Assembly: GCA_046294735.1 (NCBI GenBank)
Contig: JBKBKB010000005.1
Coordinates: 186,001 to 250,000, forward strand
Direction: 5' to 3'
DNA: 64,000 nucleotides
From: 34-65-8 sp046294735
GTDB lineage: Bacteria > Pseudomonadota > Alphaproteobacteria > Sphingomonadales > Sphingomonadaceae
Positions 52,625-63,703 of this stretch are shown in pieces. Positions within the stretch are counted from its first letter, which is position 1. The number at the start of each line of letters is the position of its first letter. The position numbers were made by a program, and so were the translations under genes. The notes beneath the pieces were generated by a model. The model searched no databases. It was not told where the DNA came from and worked only from the letters and a program-made list of their open reading frames with translations.

Positions 52625-54952
52625 TTACCTGGCAAGCAGCGCGGCTGCTTCGCTCCGAATCCGTTCGGCCGCAGGGCCCGCCTCAGCCGCCAGTTCCTGC
52701 GCGCGCCGGATTGCTGCCAGGCCAGGGTCCTCCCTACCTTCAGCAAGATGCACTTTGCCAAACGCCAGTTCAAAAGCCGCTTGCAAAGGCAGCGGATCAC
52801 CCAGTGCGGCGATTGTCTTGCGCGTGCCATCAAGCACCCCGACTGCCCCGCTGCTTCCGGATCGGGCCATCGCCTCCGCCCGGCCAAGCTGGATCGAGAC
52901 GGTCAGGGGGCTGGCCGGCCCCGCATACTGCACGGCCATCGCCTCGGCCTGTTCGAAGCGCGCCAAGGCACGGGCGGGCTGATCGATGCCGAGCAGGGCT
53001 TTTCCGTGGTTCGACAAAAGGGCGGCGGTTGCGGCCGATGCGCCGAACAGCTGTTCTCGCAAGGAAACGGCACGGGCGAAGCTGGCTTCCGCCAACCCCA
53101 TTTCACCCCGCAAATACTGCACGCTCGCCAGGTTGTTGAGCGTGTTGAGAGCGTCAAATCCGGTCGCCAACCCGGTCCGCCGCCAAACAGCGTCGGCCTT
53201 GTTCAGCGCGGCTTCGGCCTCTTCCAGCCGGTTCAGTGTGACAAGGCTGGTGCCGATATTGTTGTAGAACACGCCAGCCCGCTGGTTATCGGCGCCTTGC
53301 TGGCGGATATGGCGGTCCAACGTCTGCTCCAGCAGGGCAACCGCTGCGGAGGGATCGCGTTGGCGCAGCACTTGTGCTTCGAGCAGTCGGCTGTCGGTCA
53401 GCCGCACGGCCCAGCGTCCGCGATCCGTGTTCCAGAACTCCTGGGCCTGTGTCAGCAGGCGGCCCGCATCCTCTGCGCGGCCCTGGCGCATATGAGCTTG
53501 AGCGGCATTGTATCGTGCCTGGGCCAGGGTTTCCGGGTCGATTGCGTCCGACTTGGTTAGCAGGCGGCCCAGCGTCGCAAGCGCGCCTACGTCGTCAGAC
53601 AGGTAAAACTGCAGTTCCCCCAGGGCCTGCAATACGGCTGCGTATTGGGTCGGCGCGGCATCGAACCGGGCACCGATGCGCTCCGCCGCAGCAGCAAGCC
53701 CGAGCGCCGAAGTTCCTTGCCCGTCAGTCGCCCCCGTTTCGGCCAGCAGGAAATAGAGCGATTCGCGGATCGTATCGCTGCGTTCCTCCTCGGCCAGCGC
53801 CAGATTGCGTGCGGCAATGGCCTGATCGCGTTGCCACAGACTGATGCCAAGACCTGCGAGCAGCGCCGCAAGCGCGATTCCGATGGCGGCCGAGGCTGCC
53901 TTGTGCCGCCGGATCAGCAGCTTGCCGTGATACCACGGGCCGCCATCGCGGGCTGACACTGGCAAATCGGCCAGCCAGTTCCGCATGTCATCACCAAGTG
54001 CATCGACCGACTGGTAACGATGGCCCGGCTCGGCTGCCGTCGCGCGCCTGAGAATAGCGGCCAGATCTGTCTGGTCGAGCGCGCCGCTGTCCATGGTTAC
54101 GGCACCGTCTGCCTGCCGTTCGGGCAACTTGCCGGTCAGGAGCAGATGCGCCAGCATACCGACCTGGAACACGTCTGTGGCAACCGTCAATGGTCCACCA
54201 GTCAGCTGTTCCGGCGCCGCCGTGGCAAGGGTCAATGCCCGTCCGCCTGTTCCGCCGTTCCCGGTATCGATCAGCGCGGCGATGCCGAAGTCGATCAGGC
54301 GCAGGCGTCCTTCGCGGTTGACCAGCACATTGCCAGCTTTGACATCGAGGTGCAGCACGAGCCGGGCGTGGGCATGGGCCAATGCGGCGCACAGATCGGT
54401 CAGCAGCGAGATGCGCTGCCTCTGATCGGCCTGGCGCGAGGCGCACCAGCGGTCGATCGGATCGCCTTCCACATATTCCATGACCATGTATGGCCGGCCC
54501 AGATCATCGCTGCCGCCATCGATGATGCGCGCGATGTTGGGATGCTCCATCCGGGCAAGGCGCTGCCGCTCAGCGGCAAACCGCTGGCCAATCGATTCGC
54601 TGCCGGAACCGAGCAGCTTTAAAGCTGCGACCTGATCGTAGACCCCGTCATCGCGGCGGGCCTGCCATACCTGGCCCATGCCGCCGGTTCCAGCCAATTG
54701 CTCCAGTCGCCACGGTCCGATGATCGCGCCGGGTTCAACCAGCGCATGGTCATGCCCCGTTTCTCGGCTGCCGTTCGCCCGGGTCGCCATGAAGCCTGAA
54801 AAGTCCAGCGTGTCCTGCAGGTGGGTGCGCAGGAAATCCGCCAGAGCGGGATCGCGTTCGGTCAGAGCAGCGAGGGTGCGTGTGCGTTCGGCTTCTTCCT
54901 GCTGGAGAAGTTTTTGAGCACGCCTTACTGCTACTGACCAGTCTAGTGCCAC
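52625..54952 (-). CDS. Ser/Thr protein kinase with TPR domain
   Basis: The 775-residue protein has a kinase domain (about 75-330), one membrane helix (SAAIGIALAALLAGLGISLW, near 360) and a C-terminal TPR region (TLNNLASVQYLRGEMGLAEA and neighbours). Kinase marks are GTGGMGQVWQA, the lysine in VAALKLL, a catalytic loop LHLDVKAGNVLVN where the usual HRD Arg is Leu, and IDFGIAAL. So it should bind ATP and may be active. GTG start 54952 with GAGGGGG ahead. It faces the ECF sigma gene tail to tail. Confidence 0.9.
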   Translation of the reverse strand: MALDWSVAVRRAQKLLQQEEAERTRTLAALTERDPALADFLRTHLQDTLDFSGFMATRANGSRETGHDHALVEPGAIIGPWRLEQLAGTGGMGQVWQARRDDGVYDQVAALKLLGSGSESIGQRFAAERQRLARMEHPNIARIIDGGSDDLGRPYMVMEYVEGDPIDRWCASRQADQRQRISLLTDLCAALAHAHARLVLHLDVKAGNVLVNREGRLRLIDFGIAALIDTGNGGTGGRALTLATAAPEQLTGGPLTVATDVFQVGMLAHLLLTGKLPERQADGAVTMDSGALDQTDLAAILRRATAAEPGHRYQSVDALGDDMRNWLADLPVSARDGGPWYHGKLLIRRHKAASAAIGIALAALLAGLGISLWQRDQAIAARNLALAEEERSDTIRESLYFLLAETGATDGQGTSALGLAAAAERIGARFDAAPTQYAAVLQALGELQFYLSDDVGALATLGRLLTKSDAIDPETLAQARYNAAQAHMRQGRAEDAGRLLTQAQEFWNTDRGRWAVRLTDSRLLEAQVLRQRDPSAAVALLEQTLDRHIRQQGADNQRAGVFYNNIGTSLVTLNRLEEAEAALNKADAVWRRTGLATGFDALNTLNNLASVQYLRGEMGLAEASFARAVSLREQLFGASAATAALLSNHGKALLGIDQPARALARFEQAEAMAVQYAGPASPLTVSIQLGRAEAMARSGSSGAVGVLDGTRKTIAALGDPLPLQAAFELAFGKVHLAEGREDPGLAAIRRAQELAAEAGPAAERIRSEAAALLAR

Positions 54953-55103
54953 CGAATCCCCCTCGCGCGCGCCATGGTGTGTCGGACACTAGGATGATCC
55001 GGAAGCCAGAAGCAAGCCGCTGCCATGATTGCGAAAAATGCAATTTGTGCATTTTGAGGGGAGCGAGTGGCGAAAAGTCTGCAAACCGGGGTATGGCGCG
55101 TTG

Positions 55104-55712
55104 ATGGGTCAGACCATTTCTCCTGCGATCATCATCGCTGCGGGCGGTCAAGGCGGCCGGATGGGCGGATCGAAGCCGTTGCGGACGCTGGCCGGCCGCC
55201 CGCTGATCGATCATGCAGTCGGGTGGGCGCGGGCCTCCTCCGATGTGGTGGCTGTGGCGGTGCGCGATGGGGGCCAGCCCGCAGGGGCGGGTCTGCCGAA
55301 CCTGCCTGACCGGCTGCCCGGGATCGGCCCGATCAGCGCGCTGGACAGTGCCTTTCGGTTCGGTGCCGAATTGGGCCGCTCACACGTCCTGCTGATCGGC
55401 TGCGACCAGCCGTTCCTGCCCGCTGACCTTGCAAGCCGGCTGGCAGATCGGATCGGGTCTTGCGGCGTGGCCATGCCTGTCAGCCAGGGCCGGGACCAGC
55501 CGCTGGCAAGCCTGTGGCGTGTCGACCAGCCCGCTTTGGCACTTTATCTTGCCGAAGGTGGGCGGTCACTCTGGCGCCTGGCGGACAGGTTGAACGCAGC
55601 CCGGATCGCCTGGCCGCCCGATCCGGCCGGGGATCCGTTTGCCAACCTGAACGATCCCGGCTCTCTGGCTGAGGCCGAAGCCCGGTTGCAGGCGCGCGCG
55701 GCAGATGCCTGA
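55104..55712 (+). CDS. mobA: Molybdenum cofactor guanylyltransferase-like protein
   Basis: The 202-residue nucleotidyltransferase opens PAIIIAAGGQGGRMGGSKPL, a MobA/MocA-type NTP-binding loop, and has HVLLIGCDQPFLPADL with the metal Asp. It most likely adds GMP (MobA) to molybdopterin; a cytidylyltransferase role is less likely. ATG 55104 is chosen because the conserved fold begins 8 residues later; codons upstream are not family-like. Confidence 0.8.
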   Translation: MGQTISPAIIIAAGGQGGRMGGSKPLRTLAGRPLIDHAVGWARASSDVVAVAVRDGGQPAGAGLPNLPDRLPGIGPISALDSAFRFGAELGRSHVLLIGCDQPFLPADLASRLADRIGSCGVAMPVSQGRDQPLASLWRVDQPALALYLAEGGRSLWRLADRLNAARIAWPPDPAGDPFANLNDPGSLAEAEARLQARAADA

Positions 55713-56055
55713 ACGGGCGAGGAGTGTTCGGCCGAGTCAAGGGCTGGGTTTCGCGAGTGACTTATGCTCCGCCCTTTCCTACACCGCCGAAATCTGGCCT
55801 ATCCTCAGGGGTGCGCACGCCTCAACCTCGCCTGTCCGATCAGCCCGCTCTGCCTCTTTGGGTGCACGTCTGTGCCCGTTCGCGCTCACGCTGTGCAGGG
55901 CGAACTTTTTTGCCCCAGGACTGTGTAACATGTGGTCCATGTCTCCCTCATCACGCGCGGCCATCTCTGTCCGTCCTGGCCCGGCGCTCTTGCCCTTCCG
56001 CCGCCCAGCGCCTAGGGCCCGCGCGGTTTGACTTCCCCCGCATGAGAGAGTTCGC
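55713..56055. other. 343-bp gap upstream of purA
   Basis: Pyrimidine-rich on the plus strand, no convincing gene. It holds a probable mobA terminator and, near its end, GAGAGAG as the purA ribosome site. Short open frames here lack start signals and codon bias. Confidence 0.6.
55878..55911 (+). terminator. possible mobA terminator
   Basis: GTTCGC (55878-55883) pairs with GCGAAC (55900-55905), followed at once by six T bases. The 6-bp stem is short but the T-run supports rho-independent termination. Confidence 0.5.
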
Positions 56056-57345
<1,290 letters not shown>

Positions 57346-57357
57346 GCGCTTCATCGA

Positions 57358-57732
57358 TTAGCTGCGCGCTTCTTCGAGCAGGGCGACCTGCAACTGCAGT
57401 CGCCTGATCTCACGCAAGGTGGAAAGCAGGTTCATCCGGCTGTAGAACCACTCCTTGATGAATCCCTGCATCATCAGGGCGCCAAGGGTAACAAGGCCCC
57501 ACCAGAGGATGTCCTCGCTGGTTTCGGCAGTGAAGAAGCGCCAGCCGCAAAAGACGAGGGTAAAACCGAATACGACCGCGCTGGCGAAGATCAGCTTCGA
57601 CCAGCCGCCGAGCGGCCCGACCAGCACGTCGCCCATCTGGGTGAACATGCCCCGGTCCTGATCGAGGCTGGCGAGGAAGGCCTTGTCGTCATCGTCCAGG
57701 GCCGCGCGGATGCGGGAGTCGGTGTCAGTCAT
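57358..57732 (-). CDS. DUF6768-like small membrane protein, partner of sigma factor
   Basis: The 124-residue protein has DSRIRAALDDDDKAFLASLDQ, then two helices (LIFASAVVFGFTLVFCGW and ILWWGLVTLGALMMQGFI), and a coiled C-terminus (LREIRRLQLQVALLEE). Such proteins follow ECF sigma genes in many alphaproteobacteria and may act as anti-sigma factors or membrane partners; this is not proven. Its ATG overlaps the sigma stop. Confidence 0.7.
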   Translation of the reverse strand: MTDTDSRIRAALDDDDKAFLASLDQDRGMFTQMGDVLVGPLGGWSKLIFASAVVFGFTLVFCGWRFFTAETSEDILWWGLVTLGALMMQGFIKEWFYSRMNLLSTLREIRRLQLQVALLEEARS

Positions 57733-58307
57733 TGGTCGTCTCCGGAAAGGGCCGCCTTGAGTTGTCGGCGGGCATGGAACAGGCGCGATTTGACCGTGCC
57801 TTCGGGCACGTTCTGAACCGCAGCGATTTCGGCGAGGGACAGCCCCTCGACGAAGAACAGATGGGCAGCGAGCCGGTGGATTGGGCTCAGCGCGGCAAAG
57901 GCCCCGGCAATGGCAATACGGTCCTCCAGCGGAGCCGCGGCTGGCCCGGCATGGGCCTGGGCCTCGACGTCGCTGTCCGCCTCGGCATGGCGGTCGCGGT
58001 CGCGGGCCAGTTCGCTGACCCGCTCGGCACAGCGGCGGCGCAGGATGCCGAAGGCCCAGGGGGCGAAGCTGGCATGGTCCCGCAGCGCGGGCAGGCCGCG
58101 CCAGATCGCCAGCCAGCACTCCTGCACCGCGACCCTGGCCTGTTCGCCGTCGCCGGTATGCCGCCGAGCCGTGCGCAGCAGGCGCTGGTGCCAGCGGGCG
58201 TGAAGACGGCTGGCTGCGCGGCGATCGCCCGCCAGCACCATGGTCACCAGCAGACTGTCAAGCAGGCTGTCGGCGTGCGATCGCTGGGGAGGAGTGAGTC
58301 CGGTCAT
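57729..58307 (-). CDS. ECF-type RNA polymerase sigma factor
   Basis: The 192-residue sigma-70 family protein has region 2 around ARVAVQECWLAIWRGLPAL and APWAFGILRRRCAERV, and region 4 with LSLAEIAAVQNVPEGTVKSR. It is co-transcribed with the small membrane gene behind it. The promoter it reads is not visible. The 205-bp gap to the divergent GFA gene has no clear motif. Confidence 0.88.
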   Translation of the reverse strand: MTGLTPPQRSHADSLLDSLLVTMVLAGDRRAASRLHARWHQRLLRTARRHTGDGEQARVAVQECWLAIWRGLPALRDHASFAPWAFGILRRRCAERVSELARDRDRHAEADSDVEAQAHAGPAAAPLEDRIAIAGAFAALSPIHRLAAHLFFVEGLSLAEIAAVQNVPEGTVKSRLFHARRQLKAALSGDDQ

Positions 58308-58512
58308 TGCCAGGATAGTCAGTCAGAAGCCTTGAAAGGTTCAAAAAATTCGAGACCGTGTCCAAATTTCCACGTGCCCCGCGCTGCGTATCCGCCGCCC
58401 CGGTTTCCGGACATGGGGATCCGTGGCAAGCGACCGGATTTGGGACCCTGCAATCGACACTCGCCCCGCGCAAGAAAGGGGGTTAGGGTGACTCAAGGTG
58501 GAGAATTGGATC

Positions 58513-58914
58513 ATGCCTAGCGGACACTGCCATTGCGGGGCCATCCGCTACAGCTTCCAGGGCGGGGTGCGCCATTCCTCGGTCTGCCACTGTGAGGATT
58601 GCCGCCGCTGTGCCGGGGCCATCGGGGTGGCATGGATCGCCGTGGCGGCAGATGATTTTGCGATCGAGCAAGGCAAGCCCAAGCGCTACCGCTCGTCCGC
58701 TGATGCGGAGCGCTATTTCTGCGGCGACTGCGGAACCGGGCTCTACTACATCAACGAAAACGTCCTGCCCGGGCTGGTGGACATCCAGACCGTCACGCTT
58801 GATGAGCCCGAGCTGTTCCCTCCGCAGGTCCATATCCAGCTGGCCGATGCGCTGAGCTGGGAAGCGGACCTCGCCGCCTTGCCCGGGTTCGCCCGCTTCC
58901 CTGGCGCCGACTAG
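58513..58914 (+). CDS. GFA family zinc protein
   Basis: The 133-residue protein has zinc ligands GHCHCGAIRY, CHCEDCRRC and CGDCGTGLYY, as in the glutathione-dependent formaldehyde-activating enzyme (GFA/CENP-V) family. Substrate unknown; most members are not true formaldehyde enzymes. ATG 58513 is used since GGTGGAG lies 12 bases ahead; a GTG at 58498 is possible. Its end nearly touches the ABC transporter gene. Confidence 0.85.
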   Translation: MPSGHCHCGAIRYSFQGGVRHSSVCHCEDCRRCAGAIGVAWIAVAADDFAIEQGKPKRYRSSADAERYFCGDCGTGLYYINENVLPGLVDIQTVTLDEPELFPPQVHIQLADALSWEADLAALPGFARFPGAD

Positions 58915-58915
58915 C

Positions 58916-60742
58916 TTACTCCGCTGCCTGCTCCAGCGACTCGCGTTCGTTCAGCTGGCGCGCCCACATTTCGGCATAGAGGCCATCGTGCCGCAGCAGC
59001 GCGCCGTGGGTGCCGCGTTCTGCCAGTCGCCCCTGGTCGAGCACCAGGATTTCGTCCGAATCGGCAATCGTCGACAGACGATGGGCAATCGACAGAGTGG
59101 TGCGATGCTCACTGACCCGGCGCAGGGTGGTAAGGATGTCCTGCTCGGTGCGGGTGTCGAGCGCACTGGTGGCTTCATCCAGCACCACGATCGGCGGGTC
59201 CTTCACCAGCGTGCGCGCAATCGCCACGCGCTGCTTTTCGCCGCCGGAGAGCTTGAGGCCGCGTTCACCCACTTCGGTGTCGAACCCGTGCGGCAGCCGT
59301 TCGATAAACGGCAGGATCGCCGCGTCGGCGGCGGCCCGCAGCACGTCTTCTTCGCTTGCCTGATCGCGGCCATAGGCGATGTTGTAGCCAATCGTGTCGT
59401 TGAAAAGGACCGAATCCTGCGGCACGATCCCGATCATCGCGCGCAGGGAAGCCTGGGTAACCGAGGCGATGTCCTGCCCGTCGATCAGGACCCGGCCGCT
59501 CCACGGGTCGTAGAACCGGAACAGCAGGCGGGCGATCGTGCTCTTGCCCGCACCTGAAGGGCCGACAATGGCGGTGCGCGATCCGGCCGGAACCTCGAAA
59601 CTGAGCCCGTGGAGAATGGTCCGGTCCCGGTCATAGCCGAACACCACGTTCTCGAACGCCACGGTCGGATGGCGCACCAGCAGTGCCGGAGCGCCGGGGG
59701 CGTCCCGCACTTCGATGGCGGTGTCCATCAGCCTGAACATCGCTCCCATGTCGACCAGCCCCTGACGGATCGTGCGGTAAACCCAGCCCAGCATGTCGAG
59801 CGGGCGAAACAACTGCATCAGGTAGGTGTTGACGAACACCAGATCACCCACGGTCAGTTCGCCCTTGCTCCAACCCCACACGGTCCACGCCATTGCGCCG
59901 GCCATCAGCAGGTTGGTGATCAGCGACTGGGTAATGTTGAGCAGGCCGAGCGAGTTCTCGCTCTTGATCGCGGCGCGGGCATATGCGCCTGCCGCGCTGG
60001 CGTAGCGGGCTTCCTCGCGCGCTTCGGCGCCGAAGTATTTCACCGTCTCATAGTTGAGCAGCGAATCGACCGCCCGGTCGAGCGCGCGGCCATCGAGATC
60101 GTTCATTTCGCGCCGCAGCTGGGTGCGCCATTCGGTGATCCAGCGGGTGACCGCGATATAAGTCACCACCGTCAGCGCGGTTGCGGCGACCAGTTCCCAG
60201 CCGAAGTTGAGCCAAAAGATCACGCCGACCGCGACCAGTTCGATGATCGTCGGGGCGATGTTGAACAGCAGAAAATAGAGCATCTGGTCGATGCTCTTGG
60301 TGCCGCGCTCGATGGTCTTGGTTACCTCTCCGGTGCGGCGGGAGAGATGGAAGCGCAGGCTGAGCCGGTGGAGCCGGGCAAACACGTCCTCGGCCAGCCG
60401 CCGGGTGGCATCCTGTCCCACTCGCTCGAAAGTGATGTTGCGCAGGTTGTCGAAAGCCACACTGGCGAAACGGCCCGCAGAATAGGCCAGCACCAGCGCC
60501 ATCGCCACCATTGCCCCCTCGTTCCCGGGGGTGGTCATCGCATCGACGGCATATTTGTAGGCAAACGGAAGTGTAAGAATGGTCGCCTTGGCCAGCAGCA
60601 CGAACAGGAAGGCACCGACAATCCGCCAGCGCAGCCCCGGATCCCCCTTGGGCCACAAATAGGGCAGGAACCGCCTGAGCGTGGCCCAGCTGTCGTGATC
60701 TGCAGGCGTGTCGGTGGGGTAGTCAGGCGGCATCGCGCCCAT
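58916..60742 (-). CDS. ABC exporter, fused membrane and ATPase (Atm1/HMT1 type)
   Basis: The 608-residue half-transporter has six helices (about 45-340) and an ATPase: Walker A GPSGAGKSTIARLL, signature LSGGEKQRVAIARTL, Walker B IVVLDEATSALDTRT. It resembles Atm1/HMT1-type exporters of thiol or metal-thiol compounds. Two in-frame ATGs (60742 and 60733) fit; the first is given. It works as a dimer in the inner membrane; substrate unproven. Confidence 0.87.
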   Translation of the reverse strand: MGAMPPDYPTDTPADHDSWATLRRFLPYLWPKGDPGLRWRIVGAFLFVLLAKATILTLPFAYKYAVDAMTTPGNEGAMVAMALVLAYSAGRFASVAFDNLRNITFERVGQDATRRLAEDVFARLHRLSLRFHLSRRTGEVTKTIERGTKSIDQMLYFLLFNIAPTIIELVAVGVIFWLNFGWELVAATALTVVTYIAVTRWITEWRTQLRREMNDLDGRALDRAVDSLLNYETVKYFGAEAREEARYASAAGAYARAAIKSENSLGLLNITQSLITNLLMAGAMAWTVWGWSKGELTVGDLVFVNTYLMQLFRPLDMLGWVYRTIRQGLVDMGAMFRLMDTAIEVRDAPGAPALLVRHPTVAFENVVFGYDRDRTILHGLSFEVPAGSRTAIVGPSGAGKSTIARLLFRFYDPWSGRVLIDGQDIASVTQASLRAMIGIVPQDSVLFNDTIGYNIAYGRDQASEEDVLRAAADAAILPFIERLPHGFDTEVGERGLKLSGGEKQRVAIARTLVKDPPIVVLDEATSALDTRTEQDILTTLRRVSEHRTTLSIAHRLSTIADSDEILVLDQGRLAERGTHGALLRHDGLYAEMWARQLNERESLEQAAE

Positions 60743-60794
60743 GTGGGGCGTTGGCGGGGGAAGGGCAATGGAAACCGTGCCCGAACCGCCGTTG

Positions 60795-61763
60795 CTAGAG
60801 GCCTTCGGGAATGCTTTTGCGGCCGCGCCCGGGGCGCACTGCCGTACCCCGCGGGGCATCGAACAGAACCTGCCGGGTGGCAAAATCGATCGCCACCCGG
60901 TCGAACACCCGCAGGTCCCGCATGCCCAGGATCATGGCTGGTCGTTCGGCCATGCCCAGCTGGGTGAAGGCCGGGCCATCGGCGAACATGATCGCTACAT
61001 TGGTCAGATGCATGTCGCCGATCGAAAGCAACCGGGCAAGGTCGAGCGAACCGATGATATTCTGGCCATTCACATCCTTGTTGCGGACGGTCTCGCGGCT
61101 GCGGGCGCGCAATTTGCGCATCAGTGCCATGTTGCCGATGCTGGTCTGCGCGCCGGTATCGAGGATCACTGCGGTTTTGACCCGGTCGACCGTCGCTTCG
61201 GTTATGATCAGCCGACCAAGCTTGCGCCGTGCCCGCACGACTATGTCATAGCCCTTGTTGCCGCCGAGCGCCTCGGCATCGTTGACCGCAATCGTGCCTG
61301 ACCGGAAATCGATCAGGACGCGCAAGTCCTGCAAAGTGTCGAGCCCGAGGATCCCGTCTGCCCCGACATTGCTGGCCGCCAGCAGCGGGGCTTCGAGCCC
61401 GTCGAACACCCGTTCGGCGAACTCCAGCCCGTCGAGCGAGACCAAGTCGACCGGAGCCCTGCTGGCCATGCCGACGACCACCGCACGGCCTGCTGGCTTG
61501 AGCGCGAGCTGCTGCTGCACCCGGTCCGTAATCACCGTCGCTTCGGACCCGGTATCGACCAGGAATTCGAACGGGCCGTGTCCTTCGATGGTGACCGACA
61601 CGGTCATCCGCAGGTAGCGGTCGGTCTGGCTCTGCACCATTTGCGCCGCGGGATCATCGGGCAATGGCGCATGAAGAACCGTTACGTCGGCTGACAGGGT
61701 TGCAGCCGCTGGCCCCGCTGCGGTCAGGGACAGGACAGTGCCAGCAAGCAGGCCAAGGGCCAT
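60795..61763 (-). CDS. Periplasmic retropepsin-like aspartic protease
   Basis: The 322-residue protein has a signal peptide (ALGLLAGTVLSLTAAGPAAA) and two aspartic protease half-sites, FEFLVDTGSEATVI and VILDTGAQTSIGN, so one chain can form a pepsin-like pair. A flap-like ILGLDTLQDLRV follows the first. Bacterial members cut envelope proteins; targets unknown here. It lies 52 bp from the ABC gene and 81 bp from the flippase gene, so all three could share an mRNA. Confidence 0.83.
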   Translation of the reverse strand: MALGLLAGTVLSLTAAGPAAATLSADVTVLHAPLPDDPAAQMVQSQTDRYLRMTVSVTIEGHGPFEFLVDTGSEATVITDRVQQQLALKPAGRAVVVGMASRAPVDLVSLDGLEFAERVFDGLEAPLLAASNVGADGILGLDTLQDLRVLIDFRSGTIAVNDAEALGGNKGYDIVVRARRKLGRLIITEATVDRVKTAVILDTGAQTSIGNMALMRKLRARSRETVRNKDVNGQNIIGSLDLARLLSIGDMHLTNVAIMFADGPAFTQLGMAERPAMILGMRDLRVFDRVAIDFATRQVLFDAPRGTAVRPGRGRKSIPEGL

Positions 61764-61844
61764 GATCCGTCTCCTGTGCCCTGGGTTGACGCGGGGGCGA
61801 TCCTATCATGACTCTGCCCGTCGGCCAAACGGCCGTGCGCGGAC

Positions 61845-63338
61845 TCAGTTGGCAGCGATGTCGCGCTGCCGCACCATTGACCATGTCTCGGTGAGATAGC
61901 GCGGCGCGACCACTGCCAGTGTCGCCAGATAGGCCAGCCCCCCGAGGGGTACCAGTGCGGCAAGTTGGAGCACCGCCGGCAGGGCGGCGAGGCTGTCGCG
62001 GACCAGCCAGACGGACAGCGACATGACCGCGCTGGCCAGCAGGATCGGCAGGGCTTCGGTTAGCAGGCTGCGCCAGTGCAGGTTGACCCGCGGCAGCACG
62101 AAGAACAGTGTGGCAAACAGCAGGGCAGGGGTGCCGATCCACCACGCGTGCACCAGCCCGTCGATCCCCCGATCCACGGTCAGTGCAAACAGCAGGGGAA
62201 ACAGGACCGCGCCAAACGTATTGGTGGTCAGGTAGACGCGCGGCAGACCCATCGCATTGGTCGCTGGCGAACAGACGATCTGCGCGGCAAAGAACGGCAT
62301 GGCGATCGACAGGCCCGCCACCACTGGTGCCATCTCGGCCCATTTTTCGCCGAACAGCAGCAGCACTGCCGGTTCGGCCGTCAGCGCCAGTCCGAAATAC
62401 AACGGCGCTGTTACCAGGAAGACGGTGCGCAAGGTGCGCAGGAAGTAGGGTCCCAGTGCCTTGCCCTGCTTGTGCAGCTCGGCATAGGCGGCATAGGCCA
62501 CCTCGTTGACCGGGGGAAGGAACTTGCCAGTGATGATCAGTGTCAGGAACAGGGCGTTGGAATAGAGGCCCAGGTCATGGGTGTCGAAGCTGCGCCCCGC
62601 GATCACTACGTCGCTCTGGCTCTGGACGATCCACATGAACTGGCACAGGGTCAGTGTGCCCCCGAAGCTGATCAGATCGCCGGCGCCGCGGAAATCGAAT
62701 ACCGGGCGGATAAAGATCCGGGCAGCAAGGGTCAGGCCAATTGCCCGGGTCGCAAACATCGCGACCGGCGCATAGACCAGTGCCCATACACCATAGTCGA
62801 GCCAGGCGAGGGTAAAGGCGATTACGCCGCCAATGGTCGCACTGGCGAGGTTTACTAGCCCCTGATTGCGGAACTCGATTCGGCGGGCGAGCAGTTCCTG
62901 CGGGACCGCAGCAAAGGGTATGGTCAGGAAGATAATCGCCTGGATTCGCAGCATGTCCGCCACCAGCGGCTCGCCGAAATAGGTAGCGGCGAGTGGGGCG
63001 GAGAGAAACTGGATCGCTGCCAGAGAACCGTTGAGGAGCAGGAGCAGCCCGAACACCTGCCCGATTCGCCGTTCGTCGATATGATTCGTCTGCACCAGGG
63101 AGGTGGCAAAGCTCTGCCCGTTGAGGAAGGCGAGAGCGGTCAGCACGACCTGGCACATAGCATAAAGGCCATAGTCGGAGGGCTCCAGCAGCCGGACCAC
63201 CGCAATGGTTGAGGTCCAGGCAATGATCTGGGCAAGCGCTTGCGATCCCCACCGCCACGCCATTGCGCTGCGCACACGTCGTGCGAAAGTCGCGTCCCCG
63301 CTGGCGGGAACGGCACCTGTCTGAATATTCTCCGTCAC
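61845..63338 (-). CDS. Lipopolysaccharide/polysaccharide flippase (Wzx type)
   Basis: The 497-residue protein has twelve or more helices of the polysaccharide transporter family (RWGSQALAQIIAWTSTIAVV, LEPSDYGLYAMCQVVLTALA, TLTLCQFMWIVQSQSDVVIA). It probably flips lipid-linked oligosaccharide. Start is uncertain: GTG 63338 is given; a TTG at 63413 would add 25 residues with little conservation. Sugar genes are not next to it. Confidence 0.82.
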   Translation of the reverse strand: MTENIQTGAVPASGDATFARRVRSAMAWRWGSQALAQIIAWTSTIAVVRLLEPSDYGLYAMCQVVLTALAFLNGQSFATSLVQTNHIDERRIGQVFGLLLLLNGSLAAIQFLSAPLAATYFGEPLVADMLRIQAIIFLTIPFAAVPQELLARRIEFRNQGLVNLASATIGGVIAFTLAWLDYGVWALVYAPVAMFATRAIGLTLAARIFIRPVFDFRGAGDLISFGGTLTLCQFMWIVQSQSDVVIAGRSFDTHDLGLYSNALFLTLIITGKFLPPVNEVAYAAYAELHKQGKALGPYFLRTLRTVFLVTAPLYFGLALTAEPAVLLLFGEKWAEMAPVVAGLSIAMPFFAAQIVCSPATNAMGLPRVYLTTNTFGAVLFPLLFALTVDRGIDGLVHAWWIGTPALLFATLFFVLPRVNLHWRSLLTEALPILLASAVMSLSVWLVRDSLAALPAVLQLAALVPLGGLAYLATLAVVAPRYLTETWSMVRQRDIAAN

Positions 63339-63535
63339 GAACCCAGTTATAGGTGGGAAAGGTGAAGATTCTCCGACCCTTATCACAGGCGGAGAATCGC
63401 CCGGATTCAGCAAAGCTGGCGATTATCAGGTTACCCACAAGCCGCTGAGCCGTCCCAATGCTGGTCAGACCTCTCCACCAGGTATCTGATAAGAATAGGA
63501 TTTTTTTCAGAACGAAATAAAATTGCAAAAAGCCG

Positions 63536-63564
63536 TTGACCCGACTCAAACCCACCCATATATG
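63536..63564 (+). promoter_or_regulatory. rRNA operon promoter
   Basis: TTGACC (63536-63541) and TATATG (63559-63564) are spaced 17 bp. An A/T-rich run sits just upstream. The strength and placement about 375 bp before 16S suit an rrn P1 promoter. Confidence 0.7.
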
Positions 63565-63692
63565 GCCTCTCACCGACGCGGTGCTGACGGTTTCAACCGC
63601 CTCCACCGCTTCGGTCGCCAGCATAAACGGATAGCCGGTCCCCCGGTGAAAAATCGGGGAGCCATCGCTGTCCGCCTTTTAATGTCTCGGCG

Positions 63693-63703
63693 GCTCTTTG
63701 ACA
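63693..63703 (+). promoter_or_regulatory. rrn leader boxA antitermination site
   Basis: GCTCTTTGACA matches the boxA consensus (TGCTCTTTAACA) at nearly all bases and lies in the leader between promoter and 16S, where Nus factors load. Confidence 0.6.

Noticed and set aside
59609..60967. A 452-codon plus-strand open frame opposite the ABC exporter
   Set aside because: Shadow of the exporter frame, rich in His, Arg and Gln, no recognisable domain.
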